Below are positions 8,431-17,706 of a stretch of DNA of 64,000 bases, one piece after another. The stretch is from Psychrobacillus sp042885655 (GTDB taxonomy: Bacteria; Bacillota; Bacilli; Bacillales_A; Planococcaceae): assembly GCF_042885655.1 (NCBI RefSeq), contig NZ_JBHVRO010000004.1:248001-312000 (forward strand), in the 5' to 3' direction. The notes under the pieces are model-generated. The model was not told the DNA's origin and ran no database searches. It saw only the letters and a list, made by a program, of their open reading frames with translations. Numbering within the stretch: position 1 is the stretch's first letter; each line of letters begins with the position of its first letter. The position numbers and the translations under genes are program-made.

Positions 8431-8549
8431 GGTAATAGTGTAGCCAAAACCTTTTTTGCGACGCGTAACCGCAGGAGCAAATGTTTCGACCAAATCACTC
8501 TGGAATTAGTGAAGAACAAAATGCTAAAAGGGCGCTGGCGCTTTTCTTA
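8431..8549. repeat. Repeat family B, partial copy B1'
   Basis: Matches the right half of family B (GGTAATAGTGTAGCC to GGCGCTTTTCTTA) but carries a different 30-base segment (ACGCGTAACCGCAGGAGC) in the middle. The preceding 8336-8430 contains a motif TTAGTTTAAGTAAACGTAG shared with 15236-15255. Otherwise the 776-base gap from 7785 to 8560 holds no gene. Confidence 0.7.
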
Positions 8550-8560
8550 CCCGACTTCTC

Positions 8561-9691
8561 TTAATGATTAGAATCCTCTGTAATTTGTAGAAGGGCTTGG
8601 ATTAAATGTTCAATATTCTCCTCTGATGTACTTGGTCCAAAAGAAATACGGAAGAACTGTCTTGCTTCATCTATATCATATCCCATTGCCAAAATTGCCT
8701 TAGTACCAGATGCGCTATTTACGTCACAAGCGCTCCCGGTAGAAATGTAAATTCCTAATTCATTTAGCTTCAGCATAACAAGCTGACCTTCCATTCCTAA
8801 AATACGCATTCCGCAAACGCTGGGAAATTGAAATTGCGAGGGTGCCTCGACAAATGTGCAATTTGTTCCTCTAAATGCTTCTTGCATACGTCTACGAAAA
8901 GTCCAATGCCGGTCAATTATTTGTTCTTCTTGCTCATGTTGTAAGGCAACTGCAAAAGCTGCTATTGCTGGGGTATCAATAGTTCCACCTCTTAAGCTTT
9001 TCTCATGAGTCAGACCAGGAAATAGCGGCTGAACGGGGCAACGAGGATTTATATAAATGGCCCCACATCCCTTAGGTCCTCCGATTTTATGTGCGGAAAA
9101 GGTCATTGCATCTACATCATTTGAAAAGGTATCTAAAGGTAATTTGCCAAAAGACTGAACGCAATCAACATGAAAACGTACTCCGTATTGCTTGGTTATC
9201 TGTGCAATTGCTTCAATTGGTTGTATCGAACCAATCTCGGGATTAACATGCTGGATGGAAAGTAAAATTGTATCTTCTGTTATGGCTTCTTTTATTGCTG
9301 TTAATGAAACAATTCCTTCTTCGGTGAAAGGTAACCTTGTAACCTTGAACCCTTCTATTTCTAAACTATTCATTGCCGCATGAACAGATGTATGCTCAGC
9401 CATAGATGTAATAATATGCTTACCTTTGCCACGATTTGCTAATGCTCTTGCTATGCTCATAATGGCAATTAAATTGCCTTCTGTTCCGCTCCCAGTAAAA
9501 TACACCCCATCCGGATTAACATGTGCAGATTGGGCAATCTTTTGACGTGACTGTTCTACTAATAAAGCAGCCTTGTTTCCTGCGTCGTGTGGACTTGAAG
9601 GGTTAGCAGTAAAATAGGTAGCTGCTTGTAAATAAGTAGCAAGAGCATTTTCTGTCATTGGCATAGAAGCTGCATAGTCCAAATAATTCAT
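8561..9691 (-). CDS. Cysteine desulfurase, NAD-cluster type (NifS-like)
   Basis: A 376-residue PLP enzyme. The PLP lysine sits in SAHKIGGPKGCG and the persulfide cysteine in STGSACDVNSASG near residue 326. It lies divergent to nadB-nadC-nadA, the arrangement seen in B. subtilis, where the NifS-like enzyme supplies sulfur for the NadA iron-sulfur cluster. The start is the second ATG (9691): GGAGG is 8 bases upstream of it, while the earlier ATG at 9706 overlaps that ribosome site. Confidence 0.9.
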   Translation of the reverse strand: MNYLDYAASMPMTENALATYLQAATYFTANPSSPHDAGNKAALLVEQSRQKIAQSAHVNPDGVYFTGSGTEGNLIAIMSIARALANRGKGKHIITSMAEHTSVHAAMNSLEIEGFKVTRLPFTEEGIVSLTAIKEAITEDTILLSIQHVNPEIGSIQPIEAIAQITKQYGVRFHVDCVQSFGKLPLDTFSNDVDAMTFSAHKIGGPKGCGAIYINPRCPVQPLFPGLTHEKSLRGGTIDTPAIAAFAVALQHEQEEQIIDRHWTFRRRMQEAFRGTNCTFVEAPSQFQFPSVCGMRILGMEGQLVMLKLNELGIYISTGSACDVNSASGTKAILAMGYDIDEARQFFRISFGPSTSEENIEHLIQALLQITEDSNH

Positions 9692-9742
9692 TCCATGTTC
9701 CTCCATTTTGTATGATTTTCCTGCTTGGCATTAGTTATTTTA

Positions 9743-9772
9743 TTGCTATAAATCTCTTGTCATAAGTATAGT
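9743..9772 (+). promoter_or_regulatory. Sigma-A promoter of nadBCA
   Basis: TTGCTA, 18 bases, TATAGT. Transcription would start near 9779, directly before the NiaR-like operator. Confidence 0.5.
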
Positions 9773-9782
9773 TTTATGTAAA

Positions 9783-9806
9783 GATAGGTGTCAAGACAAC
9801 TGTAAA
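9783..9806 (+). promoter_or_regulatory. NiaR-like operator before nadB
   Basis: AGGTGTCAAGACAACTGTA has the imperfect dyad seen in NiaR (YrxA) sites, which repress NAD synthesis when nicotinate is present. The stretch AGRTGTMAAGACA recurs just before niaP at 36007-36019. It overlaps the predicted transcription start of nadB, fitting repression. Confidence 0.65.
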
Positions 9807-9818
9807 GAAGGCGGAAGG

Positions 9819-11399
9819 ATGAAAGTTACCACGGACGTTATCATTATTGGTAGCGGAGTCGCGGCTTTGCAAGCTGCAAAGTTTATCGGGAGACAAATGT
9901 CTGTGCATATTCTCACTAAATCTGAAGTTACAAGTAGTAGTTCCTATTATGCGCAAGGCGGAATTGCAGTAGTGATGGATGAAAATGATCATATTGAAAC
10001 CCATATTCAAGACACATTGGAGGCTGGTGTACACCATCATCACCTAAAAGTAGTTGATTCTCTTGTGAAAGACGGGAAGGAAAGCGTCCATGCATTAATA
10101 AAAGAAGGACTTCCAGTAGATCGAAACATAGACGGGACTATCAAACTTGGTATGGAGGGCGCCCATAGTAGTCATCGAATCGTTCATAGTGGAGGAGATG
10201 CAAGTGGGAGGGCATTAGTAGATCATTTGCTGTTGCAACTTCCTCCAAGAGTGACCATACACGACTATGAGTTGGCATATGAGTTAATTGTCAACATAGA
10301 AGGTCGCTGTATAGGGGTAAAAACAAAAAGTACAGATGGGCAAATAACAACTTTTTTTGCTTCACATATCGTTATTGCTTCTGGTGGAGCAGGTGCTCTA
10401 TATCCAATTACTTCCAATCGACCGAATAATTTGGGAGATGGGATAGCGCTTGCTTATCGTGCAGGAGCCGCAGTGGCGGATATGGAATTTGTACAATTTC
10501 ACCCAAGTCTATTATTTGTTAACGGGGAAGCGAAAGGACTAGTTTCCGAAGCTGTTAGAGGAGAAGGAGGTATATTCGTCGATGAACAAAATCATCCGAT
10601 TATGCACGGTCTACATCCTTTATCAGATTTAGCTCCTCGACATATAACAGCCTATGAAATGTATAAAAGACGGGCAATGGGAAAACAGGTATTCCTCGAT
10701 GTTTCAGCAATTGAGCATTTTGAAATAAAGTTTCCAACGATTACAGCTTTATGCCGTGAACATCATATTTCAATTCAGAAAGGCTATATTCCAATTGCGC
10801 CAGGAAGTCACTTTTTAATGGGGGGAGTCGTGGCGGATAGCTGCGGAAGAACTTCTATTCCAGGTCTATATGCAGTAGGAGAAGTAGCTTGCACAGGTGT
10901 TCACGGAGCAAATAGGCTAGCAAGTAATTCATTATTAGAAGGTATTACGTTTGGTAAAAACATGGCATCCTACATTTGTGAACAGGGTCCAGTAAAATAC
11001 TCAACAAAAGTATTAACCAATACAGAACCACTTGCTAATAGATGGCCTTATTCAGAAAAACACCAATTGCGACAAGATATGATGGCTTATGCAGGAATAG
11101 TAAGAGATGGAGAGACTTTGAGTTTGCTAGCACAAAAGCTTTCGTTTGTGGATCAGACACTGCATCAAAGTTTAGATTTAATGACAATAGACGAAACAGA
11201 ATTATACTTTATGCATATTGTCGCTTCACTCATTGCTCGTTCAGCACTCATGAGGACAGAGTCTAGGGGAGCACATATAAGAACAGATTTTAAAGAAATA
11301 AATCCAGAATGGGCTGAACGTTGGATTTTGATACAGCAAGGAAATGTATATATAAGGAGCGAGCTACATGAACCACATCAAACTGGAGTCTATGCTTAA
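9819..11399 (+). CDS. nadB: L-aspartate oxidase
   Basis: A 526-residue flavoprotein that oxidises L-aspartate to iminoaspartate, the first step of de novo NAD synthesis. Residues 10-20 hold the FAD-binding GSGVAALQAAK; the SSYYAQGG and GSHFLMGGV blocks and HGANRLASNSLLEG near residue 370 are typical of the succinate dehydrogenase/aspartate oxidase family. A conserved SRGAHIRTDF motif lies near residue 485. The gene overlaps nadC by 32 bases, indicating tight operon coupling. ATG 9819 follows GGCGGAAGG. Confidence 0.95.
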   Translation: MKVTTDVIIIGSGVAALQAAKFIGRQMSVHILTKSEVTSSSSYYAQGGIAVVMDENDHIETHIQDTLEAGVHHHHLKVVDSLVKDGKESVHALIKEGLPVDRNIDGTIKLGMEGAHSSHRIVHSGGDASGRALVDHLLLQLPPRVTIHDYELAYELIVNIEGRCIGVKTKSTDGQITTFFASHIVIASGGAGALYPITSNRPNNLGDGIALAYRAGAAVADMEFVQFHPSLLFVNGEAKGLVSEAVRGEGGIFVDEQNHPIMHGLHPLSDLAPRHITAYEMYKRRAMGKQVFLDVSAIEHFEIKFPTITALCREHHISIQKGYIPIAPGSHFLMGGVVADSCGRTSIPGLYAVGEVACTGVHGANRLASNSLLEGITFGKNMASYICEQGPVKYSTKVLTNTEPLANRWPYSEKHQLRQDMMAYAGIVRDGETLSLLAQKLSFVDQTLHQSLDLMTIDETELYFMHIVASLIARSALMRTESRGAHIRTDFKEINPEWAERWILIQQGNVYIRSELHEPHQTGVYA

Positions 11400-12213
11400 G
11401 CAATTTTATATAGAAGATATTGGAGATGGAGATCTTTCAAGCGAAAGAATATTTCCACAGGACGAGGAAGGAACCTTTACTTTTTACGCAAAAGAGGACG
11501 GCATTTTTTGCGGCGGCGACGTCATTAAATATGGTTTCAAAGTATTGGATGAGGAAACAAATGTTTCTTTATTAAAAAAAGATGGTGAATTAGTAAAAAA
11601 AGGAGACCCATTAGCGAAAATAGAAGGACGTTTGCATACTTTACTTTCAGGAGAGCGAGTTATTCTCAATTTAGTACAACGTATGAGCGGCATTGCTACC
11701 GCAGCTGCAAATGCAGTAAAGGAAACTTCGGGAACATCTGCACGCATTTGTGATACACGTAAAACAACTCCTGGACTCCGTATGCTTGAAAAATATGCTG
11801 TGCGAACTGGCGGTGCTTTTAATCATCGAAATGGGTTATATGACGCTATTATGTTAAAAGATAATCATATCTCCTTTGCAGGTAGCATTAAAGAAGCAGT
11901 TGCAAAAGCTCGTGCTTCGATTGGTCATACTGTGAAAATTGAAGTAGAGATTGAATCGAAGGAACAGTTAATCGAAGCGATTGAGGCTGGAGCAGATATT
12001 ATTATGTTTGATAACCGTACACCAGAAGAAATTAAAGAATGGCTTTCACTCGTACCTTCCCATATAGCAACTGAAGCATCTGGTGGGATTACACTTACCA
12101 ATATTCGAGCATACGCGGAAACGGGAGTTCAATGGATTTCACTTGGTGCATTAACACATACCGTAAAAGCGTTGGATATTAGTGCGCTTGTTGAATTGAA
12201 AGGAGTAGATTGA
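11368..12213 (+). CDS. nadC: Nicotinate-nucleotide pyrophosphorylase (carboxylating)
   Basis: A 281-residue quinolinate phosphoribosyltransferase that converts quinolinate and PRPP to nicotinate mononucleotide. The active-site blocks TRKTTPGLRMLEKYAV and GAFNHRNGLYDAIMLKDNH are intact, and EASGGITLTNIRAYAETG closes the PRPP barrel. It starts inside the end of nadB and is separated from nadA by one base, so the three genes form one operon. Confidence 0.95.
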   Translation: MNHIKLESMLKQFYIEDIGDGDLSSERIFPQDEEGTFTFYAKEDGIFCGGDVIKYGFKVLDEETNVSLLKKDGELVKKGDPLAKIEGRLHTLLSGERVILNLVQRMSGIATAAANAVKETSGTSARICDTRKTTPGLRMLEKYAVRTGGAFNHRNGLYDAIMLKDNHISFAGSIKEAVAKARASIGHTVKIEVEIESKEQLIEAIEAGADIIMFDNRTPEEIKEWLSLVPSHIATEASGGITLTNIRAYAETGVQWISLGALTHTVKALDISALVELKGVD

Positions 12214-12214
12214 A

Positions 12215-13315
12215 ATGATAACTGATTTATTTCAAACAAAATCGATGCTTCCAGATGAATATCGTCATTTATCACGTGAAGAGATGGAGCAGCGAGTACA
12301 TGATATAAAGCGCAGCCTTGGCACCAAGCTATTTATTCCTGGCCATCATTATCAAAAGGATGAAGTTATTCAATTTGCTGATGTAACTGGTGATTCTTTG
12401 CAGCTTGCTCAAATTGCCGCTGCAAATCGTGAAGCAGAGCATATCGTTTTTTGTGGTGTGCATTTCATGGCAGAAACTGCCGATATGCTGACAAATGAGG
12501 AACAAAAGGTTTATTTACCAGATATGCGAGCAGGTTGTTCGATGGCTGACATGGCAAATATTTATCAAACCGAAGAAGCTTGGGCTGAACTCCAAGCGAT
12601 TTTTGGTGACACGATTATCCCATTGACGTATGTGAATTCTACAGCTGCTATTAAAGCTTTTACAGGGCACTACGGCGGTGCATGTGTGACATCTTCCAAC
12701 GCTAAACAGATGGTGAAATGGGCACTTACACAAAAGGAACGATTATTATTTTTGCCTGACCAACATTTAGGACGTAACACTGCCTATGATCTCGGTGTTC
12801 CTTTAGAGCAAATGGCTGTATGGAATCCCATTAAAAATGAACTAGAATATAAAGGGAACCTATCAGAAGTAAAGGTTATTTTATGGAAAGGCCATTGTTC
12901 AGTCCATGAAGGCTTCACAGTAGAAAATGTTCGTCATATTCGAGAGACAAAGCCACATATGAATATTATTGTTCATCCAGAATGTAGTCGTGAAGTGGTA
13001 GCTGCTTCGGATGATAGTGGATCGACGAAATATATTATTGATGTTATCCAAAATGCTCCAGCTGGCTCTTCTTGGGCAATTGGAACAGAGATGAATTTAG
13101 TTAAGCGAATTATTGCTGAGCACCCAGATAAAGAAATTATTTCACTAAATCCGAATATGTGCCCGTGTATGACCATGAATCGAATCGACTTACCACATCT
13201 TTTATGGGCATTGGATATGATCGTTCAAGGTGAGGGTGGTAACATTATTAAAGTTGAAGAACAAACTGCAATAGAGGCACGTTTATCCCTTCAACGAATG
13301 CTTGACCGAGCATAA
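12215..13315 (+). CDS. nadA: Quinolinate synthase A
   Basis: A 366-residue enzyme condensing iminoaspartate with dihydroxyacetone phosphate to quinolinate through a [4Fe-4S] cluster. Cluster cysteine candidates are in DMRAGCSMADM (about 107), HPECSREV (about 256) and NMCPCMTMN (about 316), spaced as in Bacillus NadA. The N-terminal GHHYQKDEV motif is present. It is last in the nad operon and is followed by a perfect terminator; the divergent cysteine desulfurase probably serves this enzyme's cluster. Confidence 0.95.
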   Translation: MITDLFQTKSMLPDEYRHLSREEMEQRVHDIKRSLGTKLFIPGHHYQKDEVIQFADVTGDSLQLAQIAAANREAEHIVFCGVHFMAETADMLTNEEQKVYLPDMRAGCSMADMANIYQTEEAWAELQAIFGDTIIPLTYVNSTAAIKAFTGHYGGACVTSSNAKQMVKWALTQKERLLFLPDQHLGRNTAYDLGVPLEQMAVWNPIKNELEYKGNLSEVKVILWKGHCSVHEGFTVENVRHIRETKPHMNIIVHPECSREVVAASDDSGSTKYIIDVIQNAPAGSSWAIGTEMNLVKRIIAEHPDKEIISLNPNMCPCMTMNRIDLPHLLWALDMIVQGEGGNIIKVEEQTAIEARLSLQRMLDRA

Positions 13316-13320
13316 TAAAA

Positions 13321-13350
13321 AAATGACCTCGAAATGTCGAGGTCATTTTA
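13321..13350. terminator. Bidirectional terminator, nadA / rsiV
   Basis: AAATGACCTCGA and TCGAGGTCATTT form a perfect 12-bp stem with an AATG loop, T-rich on both strands. It overlaps the last codons of the convergent anti-sigma gene. Confidence 0.9.
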
Positions 13351-14218
13351 TATATGCATTACTTACTAACAAATCTTGAATAACTTTTGTTGGAATTTCA
13401 AACGTAAGGACGCCCATATAACCTGGAGCCACTTCGTATTTATCGAAAGAAATAGTTAGCTTATGATCTGCTGTAATGGAGAATGTTTGATCAGGACGAA
13501 TTGCCTCAAATGATTCAAATTCAGCTTCACTCCCAACCCAGTAAATAATATTTTCATCCGCCTTCATTTGCTTAATCATTTCTCCTTTGATGTAGGTAGA
13601 AATGGCTTCTATATATTGATCATCTTTAAATAAACTTGGTAATGTAATCAGAATTTCATTTTTCTTATCAATCGTATCGGTACGCATCGTGGTTGAAGAT
13701 GAGCCTACCGTGTTCACATTATAACGGCTAATTGATAGAATATCATCTGTATCTGTCACTACTTCATACGTAGAAGCTACTCCTAGATGGCCTCCACCTT
13801 CCGCCTCTAACTCTTTCATATCTTTTTGAAAGCTTTCATACAGAGCTTCGTTTTCTGCAATGTATTTTTCATTTAACGTTTTTTCTAGTTCTTTATTTTT
13901 GAATCCAGTTACACCTGGTGTTTTTAACTCTGCATTATAAGTGTCTTTAGCAACTTGAATTTCTTGTAAAGTTACAACTTGAACAATTGAACCAAGGACA
14001 GGGACAGTGGCAAGAGATTGTGCTAATGCAGGACTTATATTCACGCTTGTAATAAATAACGTTGCCGCTGCTGCTACTCCAATTCCCCACTGTTTGAATG
14101 GTTTATTTTTCTGATGCTTTCTTTTTGCTGCTCGAATTGAGTCTTGGACTATTTGTGACAACTCTTCTGGAATTTCGATTTCGTCATATTGTTTCTTAGA
14201 TTCGTTTAATTTACTCAT
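13343..14218 (-). CDS. rsiV: RsiV-like anti-sigma factor (DUF3298)
   Basis: A 291-residue single-span membrane protein. Residues 1-45 are cytoplasmic and should bind the sigma factor; residues about 46-66 form the membrane segment, followed by an ALAQ site resembling the signal-peptidase cleavage point used in B. subtilis RsiV. The extracellular C-terminal half matches the DUF4163/DUF3298 fold that in RsiV binds lysozyme. It overlaps the sigma gene by four bases (ATGA), the usual sigma/anti-sigma coupling. Lysozyme sensing here is inferred from the family. Confidence 0.8.
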   Translation of the reverse strand: MSKLNESKKQYDEIEIPEELSQIVQDSIRAAKRKHQKNKPFKQWGIGVAAAATLFITSVNISPALAQSLATVPVLGSIVQVVTLQEIQVAKDTYNAELKTPGVTGFKNKELEKTLNEKYIAENEALYESFQKDMKELEAEGGGHLGVASTYEVVTDTDDILSISRYNVNTVGSSSTTMRTDTIDKKNEILITLPSLFKDDQYIEAISTYIKGEMIKQMKADENIIYWVGSEAEFESFEAIRPDQTFSITADHKLTISFDKYEVAPGYMGVLTFEIPTKVIQDLLVSNAYIK

Positions 14219-14712
14219 ACATCCACCTTCTCTTCCATATTTGATCGTAATTTTCTTAGTGCAGCGTATAGTCTTGTTTTAATCGTATTTGTGTTTTCTC
14301 CAAGGTTTGTTGCAATGTCGTCAATTTTCATATCTTCAAAAAAGCGAAGAATAATAATCGTTTTATGTTCTGCTGTTAAAAGGTCAATTGCCTCATACAA
14401 ATCGATATCCGGAATTTCGTTTTCATGCGCTGGGAGATGAAAATCCAATACATTATCTTCTACAGCAATTACTCGTTTATTTTTATGAATAAAGTCAATC
14501 GACGTGTTAATTAGAATTCGGTAAAACCATGTTTTTAAATAGTGAATTTCCTCAAGGGAATCAATGGAGCGCAGGGCCTTCATAATACTTTCTTGAATAA
14601 TGTCTAGAGCAGAATCTTTGTTCTTTACATAGCTAAATGCTAAGCGGTAATGTGCATGTTGATTTTCTACTATATAGTTTTCAACTAGTTGAAATTTTTC
14701 TTTTTTCGTCAT
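14215..14712 (-). CDS. sigV: ECF RNA polymerase sigma factor, SigV-like
   Basis: A 165-residue group IV sigma factor. Region 2 (about residues 20-85) contains SALDIIQESIMKALRSI and LKTWFYRILINTSIDFI; region 4 (about 105-160) carries the HTH ending NTIKTRLYAALRKLR. Length and the coupled RsiV-like gene point to SigV, which controls lysozyme and envelope-stress responses in Bacillus. An ECF promoter lies just upstream, so it probably activates its own operon. Confidence 0.85.
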   Translation of the reverse strand: MTKKEKFQLVENYIVENQHAHYRLAFSYVKNKDSALDIIQESIMKALRSIDSLEEIHYLKTWFYRILINTSIDFIHKNKRVIAVEDNVLDFHLPAHENEIPDIDLYEAIDLLTAEHKTIIILRFFEDMKIDDIATNLGENTNTIKTRLYAALRKLRSNMEEKVDV

Positions 14713-14762
14713 GACATAGTTATACTCCTTTTTTCCGTATCGCGATTACGTATTAATCATTA

Positions 14763-14788
14763 GACGGACGACTGTTGCGGAAAGTTTG
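14763..14788 (-). promoter_or_regulatory. Autoregulatory ECF promoter of sigV-rsiV
   Basis: On the minus strand: CAAACTTT as -35, then CGTCTAAT as -10, with 17 bases between AAC and CGTC. This is the ECF pattern (AAC, 16-17, CGTC) expected for a sigma factor driving its own gene. Confidence 0.75.
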
Positions 14789-14857
14789 ATTAAACTGAAA
14801 AACTTTATTTCTTACAGAAAGTATATAAATTTTTTTGGCAATTAAAAGGTTGAATTT

Positions 14858-14988
14858 GGCTGCAGGCGGACGCAAACATCAAGCCGCTTCCCTCGCTCCT
14901 GCGGTTACTCGTCAGCCGATGTTTCGTCCAAAGCACTCTGGAAACAGTGAAGACAAGATGCACTTAAAGGACGTTTGCGCTTTTCTTA
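14858..14988. repeat. Repeat family B, partial variant copy B2'
   Basis: The right half (GATGTTTCGTCCAAAGCACTC to TTTGCGCTTTTCTTA) matches family B. The left half is a different GC-rich segment containing CCGCTTCCCTCGCTCCTGCGG. With A2 and B3 it fills most of the 967-base gap 14713-15679, which holds no gene. Confidence 0.7.
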
Positions 14989-15026
14989 AAGAATAAGAAT
15001 GTATATGACTTAGCGCTACCATAAAT

Positions 15027-15200
15027 CGAGTGTTCCTAGTACTTAAAAGAATTAAACAATATCGTGGATTTCCGTTCCAGGTGGACGCTTTCCGCGGGGG
15101 CGCCGCTTACGCGTTCGTTGTGATGTCTCATCTGTCTCACTCATCCCGCTGGAGTCGCCACCTTTCACTACAATCCATTAAGTGAGTAGTACCTAAAAAG
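15027..15200. repeat. Dispersed repeat family A, copy A2 (internally shortened)
   Basis: Matches A1 at both ends (arms CAGGTGGACGC and GTCGCCACCT) but lacks the left inner arm with GAGCGATGAGCCATCA, reading GCGGGGGCGCCGCTTACGCG there. The inner hairpin is therefore broken while the outer arms remain. Confidence 0.8.
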
Positions 15201-15419
15201 AAGATTTAGCCCAGCTATAGCTAATAGGAAAGAATTAGTTTAAGTAAACGTAGGAATCATAGGATTTAAATGTCATCTAGACTTAGAGAAAAATAGGAGT
15301 ATCGATTAATAAAGTAGCGAAGTCGCGGACGAAATTGTATCTTCGTCCGCTTTTAAAAGAATAGGAAAGCTTCTTATCTCTCATTATCTAAAGTAAAAGC
15401 ACCTTAACTTCAAATAATT

Positions 15420-15598
15420 CAAGAGGGCGACGGACAAACATTTGCCACAAGATTACCTAAAAAATGGATCATGAAATGACGCAGTCACTTCACGATCCAT
15501 AAATCTTACGGTAATAGTGTAGCCAATGTTTCGTCCAAAGCACTCAGGAATTAGTGAAGAACAAGTTGCACTTAAAGGACGCTTGCGCTTTTCTTAAG
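15420..15598. repeat. Dispersed repeat family B, copy B3
   Basis: Full copy from CAAGAGGGCGACGGAC to GCTTGCGCTTTTCTTAAG. The central hairpin 15463-15500 reads ATGGATCATGAA / TTCACGATCCAT. Confidence 0.8.
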
Positions 15599-15679
15599 AA
15601 AATCTTCATTATTATCCTTCCTAAATGTTAAGAAACAATCGGTACACTGTGTAAGTAGCAAAACGGAAGGAGAAAATAA

Positions 15680-16378
15680 ATGATACAAGTACAAAACCTC
15701 AATCATACATTTCTAATAGGGAAAAAAGGGAAGGAAAAGAAAGTTCCTGTACTAAAAGGCTTGTCTTTTGAAGTAGAGAAAGGTGAAATCGTTGCGATTG
15801 TAGGGAAAAGTGGCTCTGGTAAATCTACTTTACTACATACAATAGCCGGTTTTATGAGCCCGGAAAATGGCTCTATCACTGTTAATGGACAGGAAACAGC
15901 CAACTTGAATGAAACAGAGAGAGCACATTTTAGATTAAACAATTTCGGCTTCATCTTTCAAAACTTCCAATTGATGCCTGGATTAACTGCATTCGAAAAC
16001 GTGGAATTACCATTGAAATTAAAAGGAATGGCTTCTAAAAAAAGAAAAGTGAGTGTAAAGCAACTAATGAAAAAAGTAGGACTAGAGGAAGTATCCGACC
16101 ATTATCCGAATGAGCTATCAGGTGGACAACAACAGCGAGTTAGTATTGCTCGCGCGCTTATTACAAATCCTCCAATCTTATTTGCAGATGAACCAACCGG
16201 GAGCTTAGATTCAGAAACGGAACAGGATATTTTATTACTAATCCAAGATCTCAATCAAACACTAGGTGTCACATTTGTTATGATTACCCACGATGAGGAA
16301 GTGGCTAGCATTGCACATCGCAAATTTAGAATGCGTGATGGCGAACTAGTGAAGGGGGATACAACATATGTTATTTAA
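15680..16378 (+). CDS. ABC transporter ATP-binding protein (MacB/LolD type)
   Basis: A 232-residue nucleotide-binding subunit: Walker A GKSGSGKST (about residue 41), Q-loop, signature LSGGQQQR (about 146), Walker B ILFADEPTGSLD, and switch His in ITHDEE. The DEPTGSLD form is typical of the MacB/LolD/FtsE family, whose members move lipoproteins, peptides or antibiotics rather than import nutrients. It overlaps the permease by 11 bases. Substrate cannot be told from sequence. Confidence 0.92.
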   Translation: MIQVQNLNHTFLIGKKGKEKKVPVLKGLSFEVEKGEIVAIVGKSGSGKSTLLHTIAGFMSPENGSITVNGQETANLNETERAHFRLNNFGFIFQNFQLMPGLTAFENVELPLKLKGMASKKRKVSVKQLMKKVGLEEVSDHYPNELSGGQQQRVSIARALITNPPILFADEPTGSLDSETEQDILLLIQDLNQTLGVTFVMITHDEEVASIAHRKFRMRDGELVKGDTTYVI

Positions 16379-17669
16379 AGACCAAATCGACTTTGTGCGT
16401 CAACATATTAAGAAGAATAAACTACGTGTATTCATGACAGTTCTTGCTGCAACAATGGGTTGCGCATTTTTAATCGTTCTAGCTTCCATTGGGTTTGGTA
16501 TACAAGATACAATGCGTAAAGAAATCTTAGAAGATCAAGCGATTACAGAAGTGGAAGTATATCAAAATGATGGTGAATCACTAGATATTCCTAAAATTAG
16601 AGCGATAGATCATGTGAATGCAATCGTCCAAAGAACTCGCATGGATGCACTTGCATTTTCTCAAATAGAAGATCGTTCTATAGAAACAAATATGCTACTC
16701 ACGAGTTTTGAGGAAGAAAAAAAGTCGAATCTTAAGTTGTCAGAAGGAAGAATGCCTACTAAAGCAAATGAAATTGTTGTAGGGTATCAGTTTGCGCAGA
16801 ATTTATTAACTGATGCTGAGCGTAAAGAAATGGAGCAAAGCCAAAGTACGGAAGAAACAACCGTGCCAAAGGGAGGCTTCGAGGATTCCTTAATCGGTAA
16901 AACAATTGCAATGGCAATTAAGTCATATGATGCAGAAGAAGCGTTTCCGGAGAAATGGAATTTTACCATTGTAGGGATAACTGAAAAACCAGCAAAGGAT
17001 TGGATAGTCGATACAAATGTTTTATTGGATGAATCTTGGAGAGATAAGTTTCAAGATGTGTATGTATCTAATACAGGAGCAGAAAACACGGATTTATTTT
17101 ATACCCAAACAAAGATTTATACTTCTAGCTTGGAGCACGTGAAATCAGTGACAGAAGAGTTAAAGAATATGGGATATAGCGTCTATTCTGTTTCAGAACA
17201 ATTAGAACAACTAGATGTCTTTTTTATGGCATTTAAAATTGGTTTAATATTTGTAGGAACAATTGCTGTGTTAATTTCATCGATTGGTATATTTAATACA
17301 ATGACGATGGCCGTAACTGAACGTACGAGGGAAATTGGTGTTATGAAAGCAATTGGGGCTAGTCCTAAACTAATTCAACGCTTGTTCTTAATGGAAAGCG
17401 CATGGATCGGTATTATTGGTACCGTGCTTGCGGTTATCATTTCATATGCTGTAAGTTTCCTAGCGAACTGGATATTACCGATGGTTGTTGGAGCAGCGCT
17501 AGGTGAGGACAAGTTCCAAGACTTATCAATCAAATTCTCGTTAATACCTTGGCAACTTGTAGTTATCGCATCTGTTATTAGTATTGGAGTAGCAATGGTT
17601 TCTGGTTGGAGACCAGCAAGAAAAGCAACGAAAATCGATGTTATCCAAGCTTTGAGACAAGAGGTATAA
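16368..17669 (+). CDS. ABC transporter permease, FtsX/MacB family
   Basis: A 433-residue membrane protein. One N-terminal span (about 20-45), a large extracellular MacB-PCD-like domain (about 50-280), and three C-terminal spans forming the FtsX domain with TERTREIGVMKAIGAS between the first two. This is the mechanotransmission-type layout: ATP hydrolysis drives work outside the membrane. It is the partner of the upstream ATPase. Closeness to sigV is suggestive, but no ECF promoter is seen before the pair. Confidence 0.9.
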   Translation: MLFKDQIDFVRQHIKKNKLRVFMTVLAATMGCAFLIVLASIGFGIQDTMRKEILEDQAITEVEVYQNDGESLDIPKIRAIDHVNAIVQRTRMDALAFSQIEDRSIETNMLLTSFEEEKKSNLKLSEGRMPTKANEIVVGYQFAQNLLTDAERKEMEQSQSTEETTVPKGGFEDSLIGKTIAMAIKSYDAEEAFPEKWNFTIVGITEKPAKDWIVDTNVLLDESWRDKFQDVYVSNTGAENTDLFYTQTKIYTSSLEHVKSVTEELKNMGYSVYSVSEQLEQLDVFFMAFKIGLIFVGTIAVLISSIGIFNTMTMAVTERTREIGVMKAIGASPKLIQRLFLMESAWIGIIGTVLAVIISYAVSFLANWILPMVVGAALGEDKFQDLSIKFSLIPWQLVVIASVISIGVAMVSGWRPARKATKIDVIQALRQEV

Positions 17670-17706
17670 AATAAAGGTCGTCCCACCAAGGAGGCGACCT
17701 TTATTT
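17670..17706. terminator. Bidirectional terminator after the ABC permease
   Basis: AATAAAGGTCG and CGACCTTTATT form a perfect 11-bp stem, T-rich on both sides; shared with the convergent small membrane gene. Confidence 0.85.

Noticed and set aside
14713..15679. Possible hidden gene or insertion sequence in the 967-base gap
   Set aside because: Almost all of it is accounted for by non-coding repeat families A and B; no transposase remnant or terminal duplications were seen.
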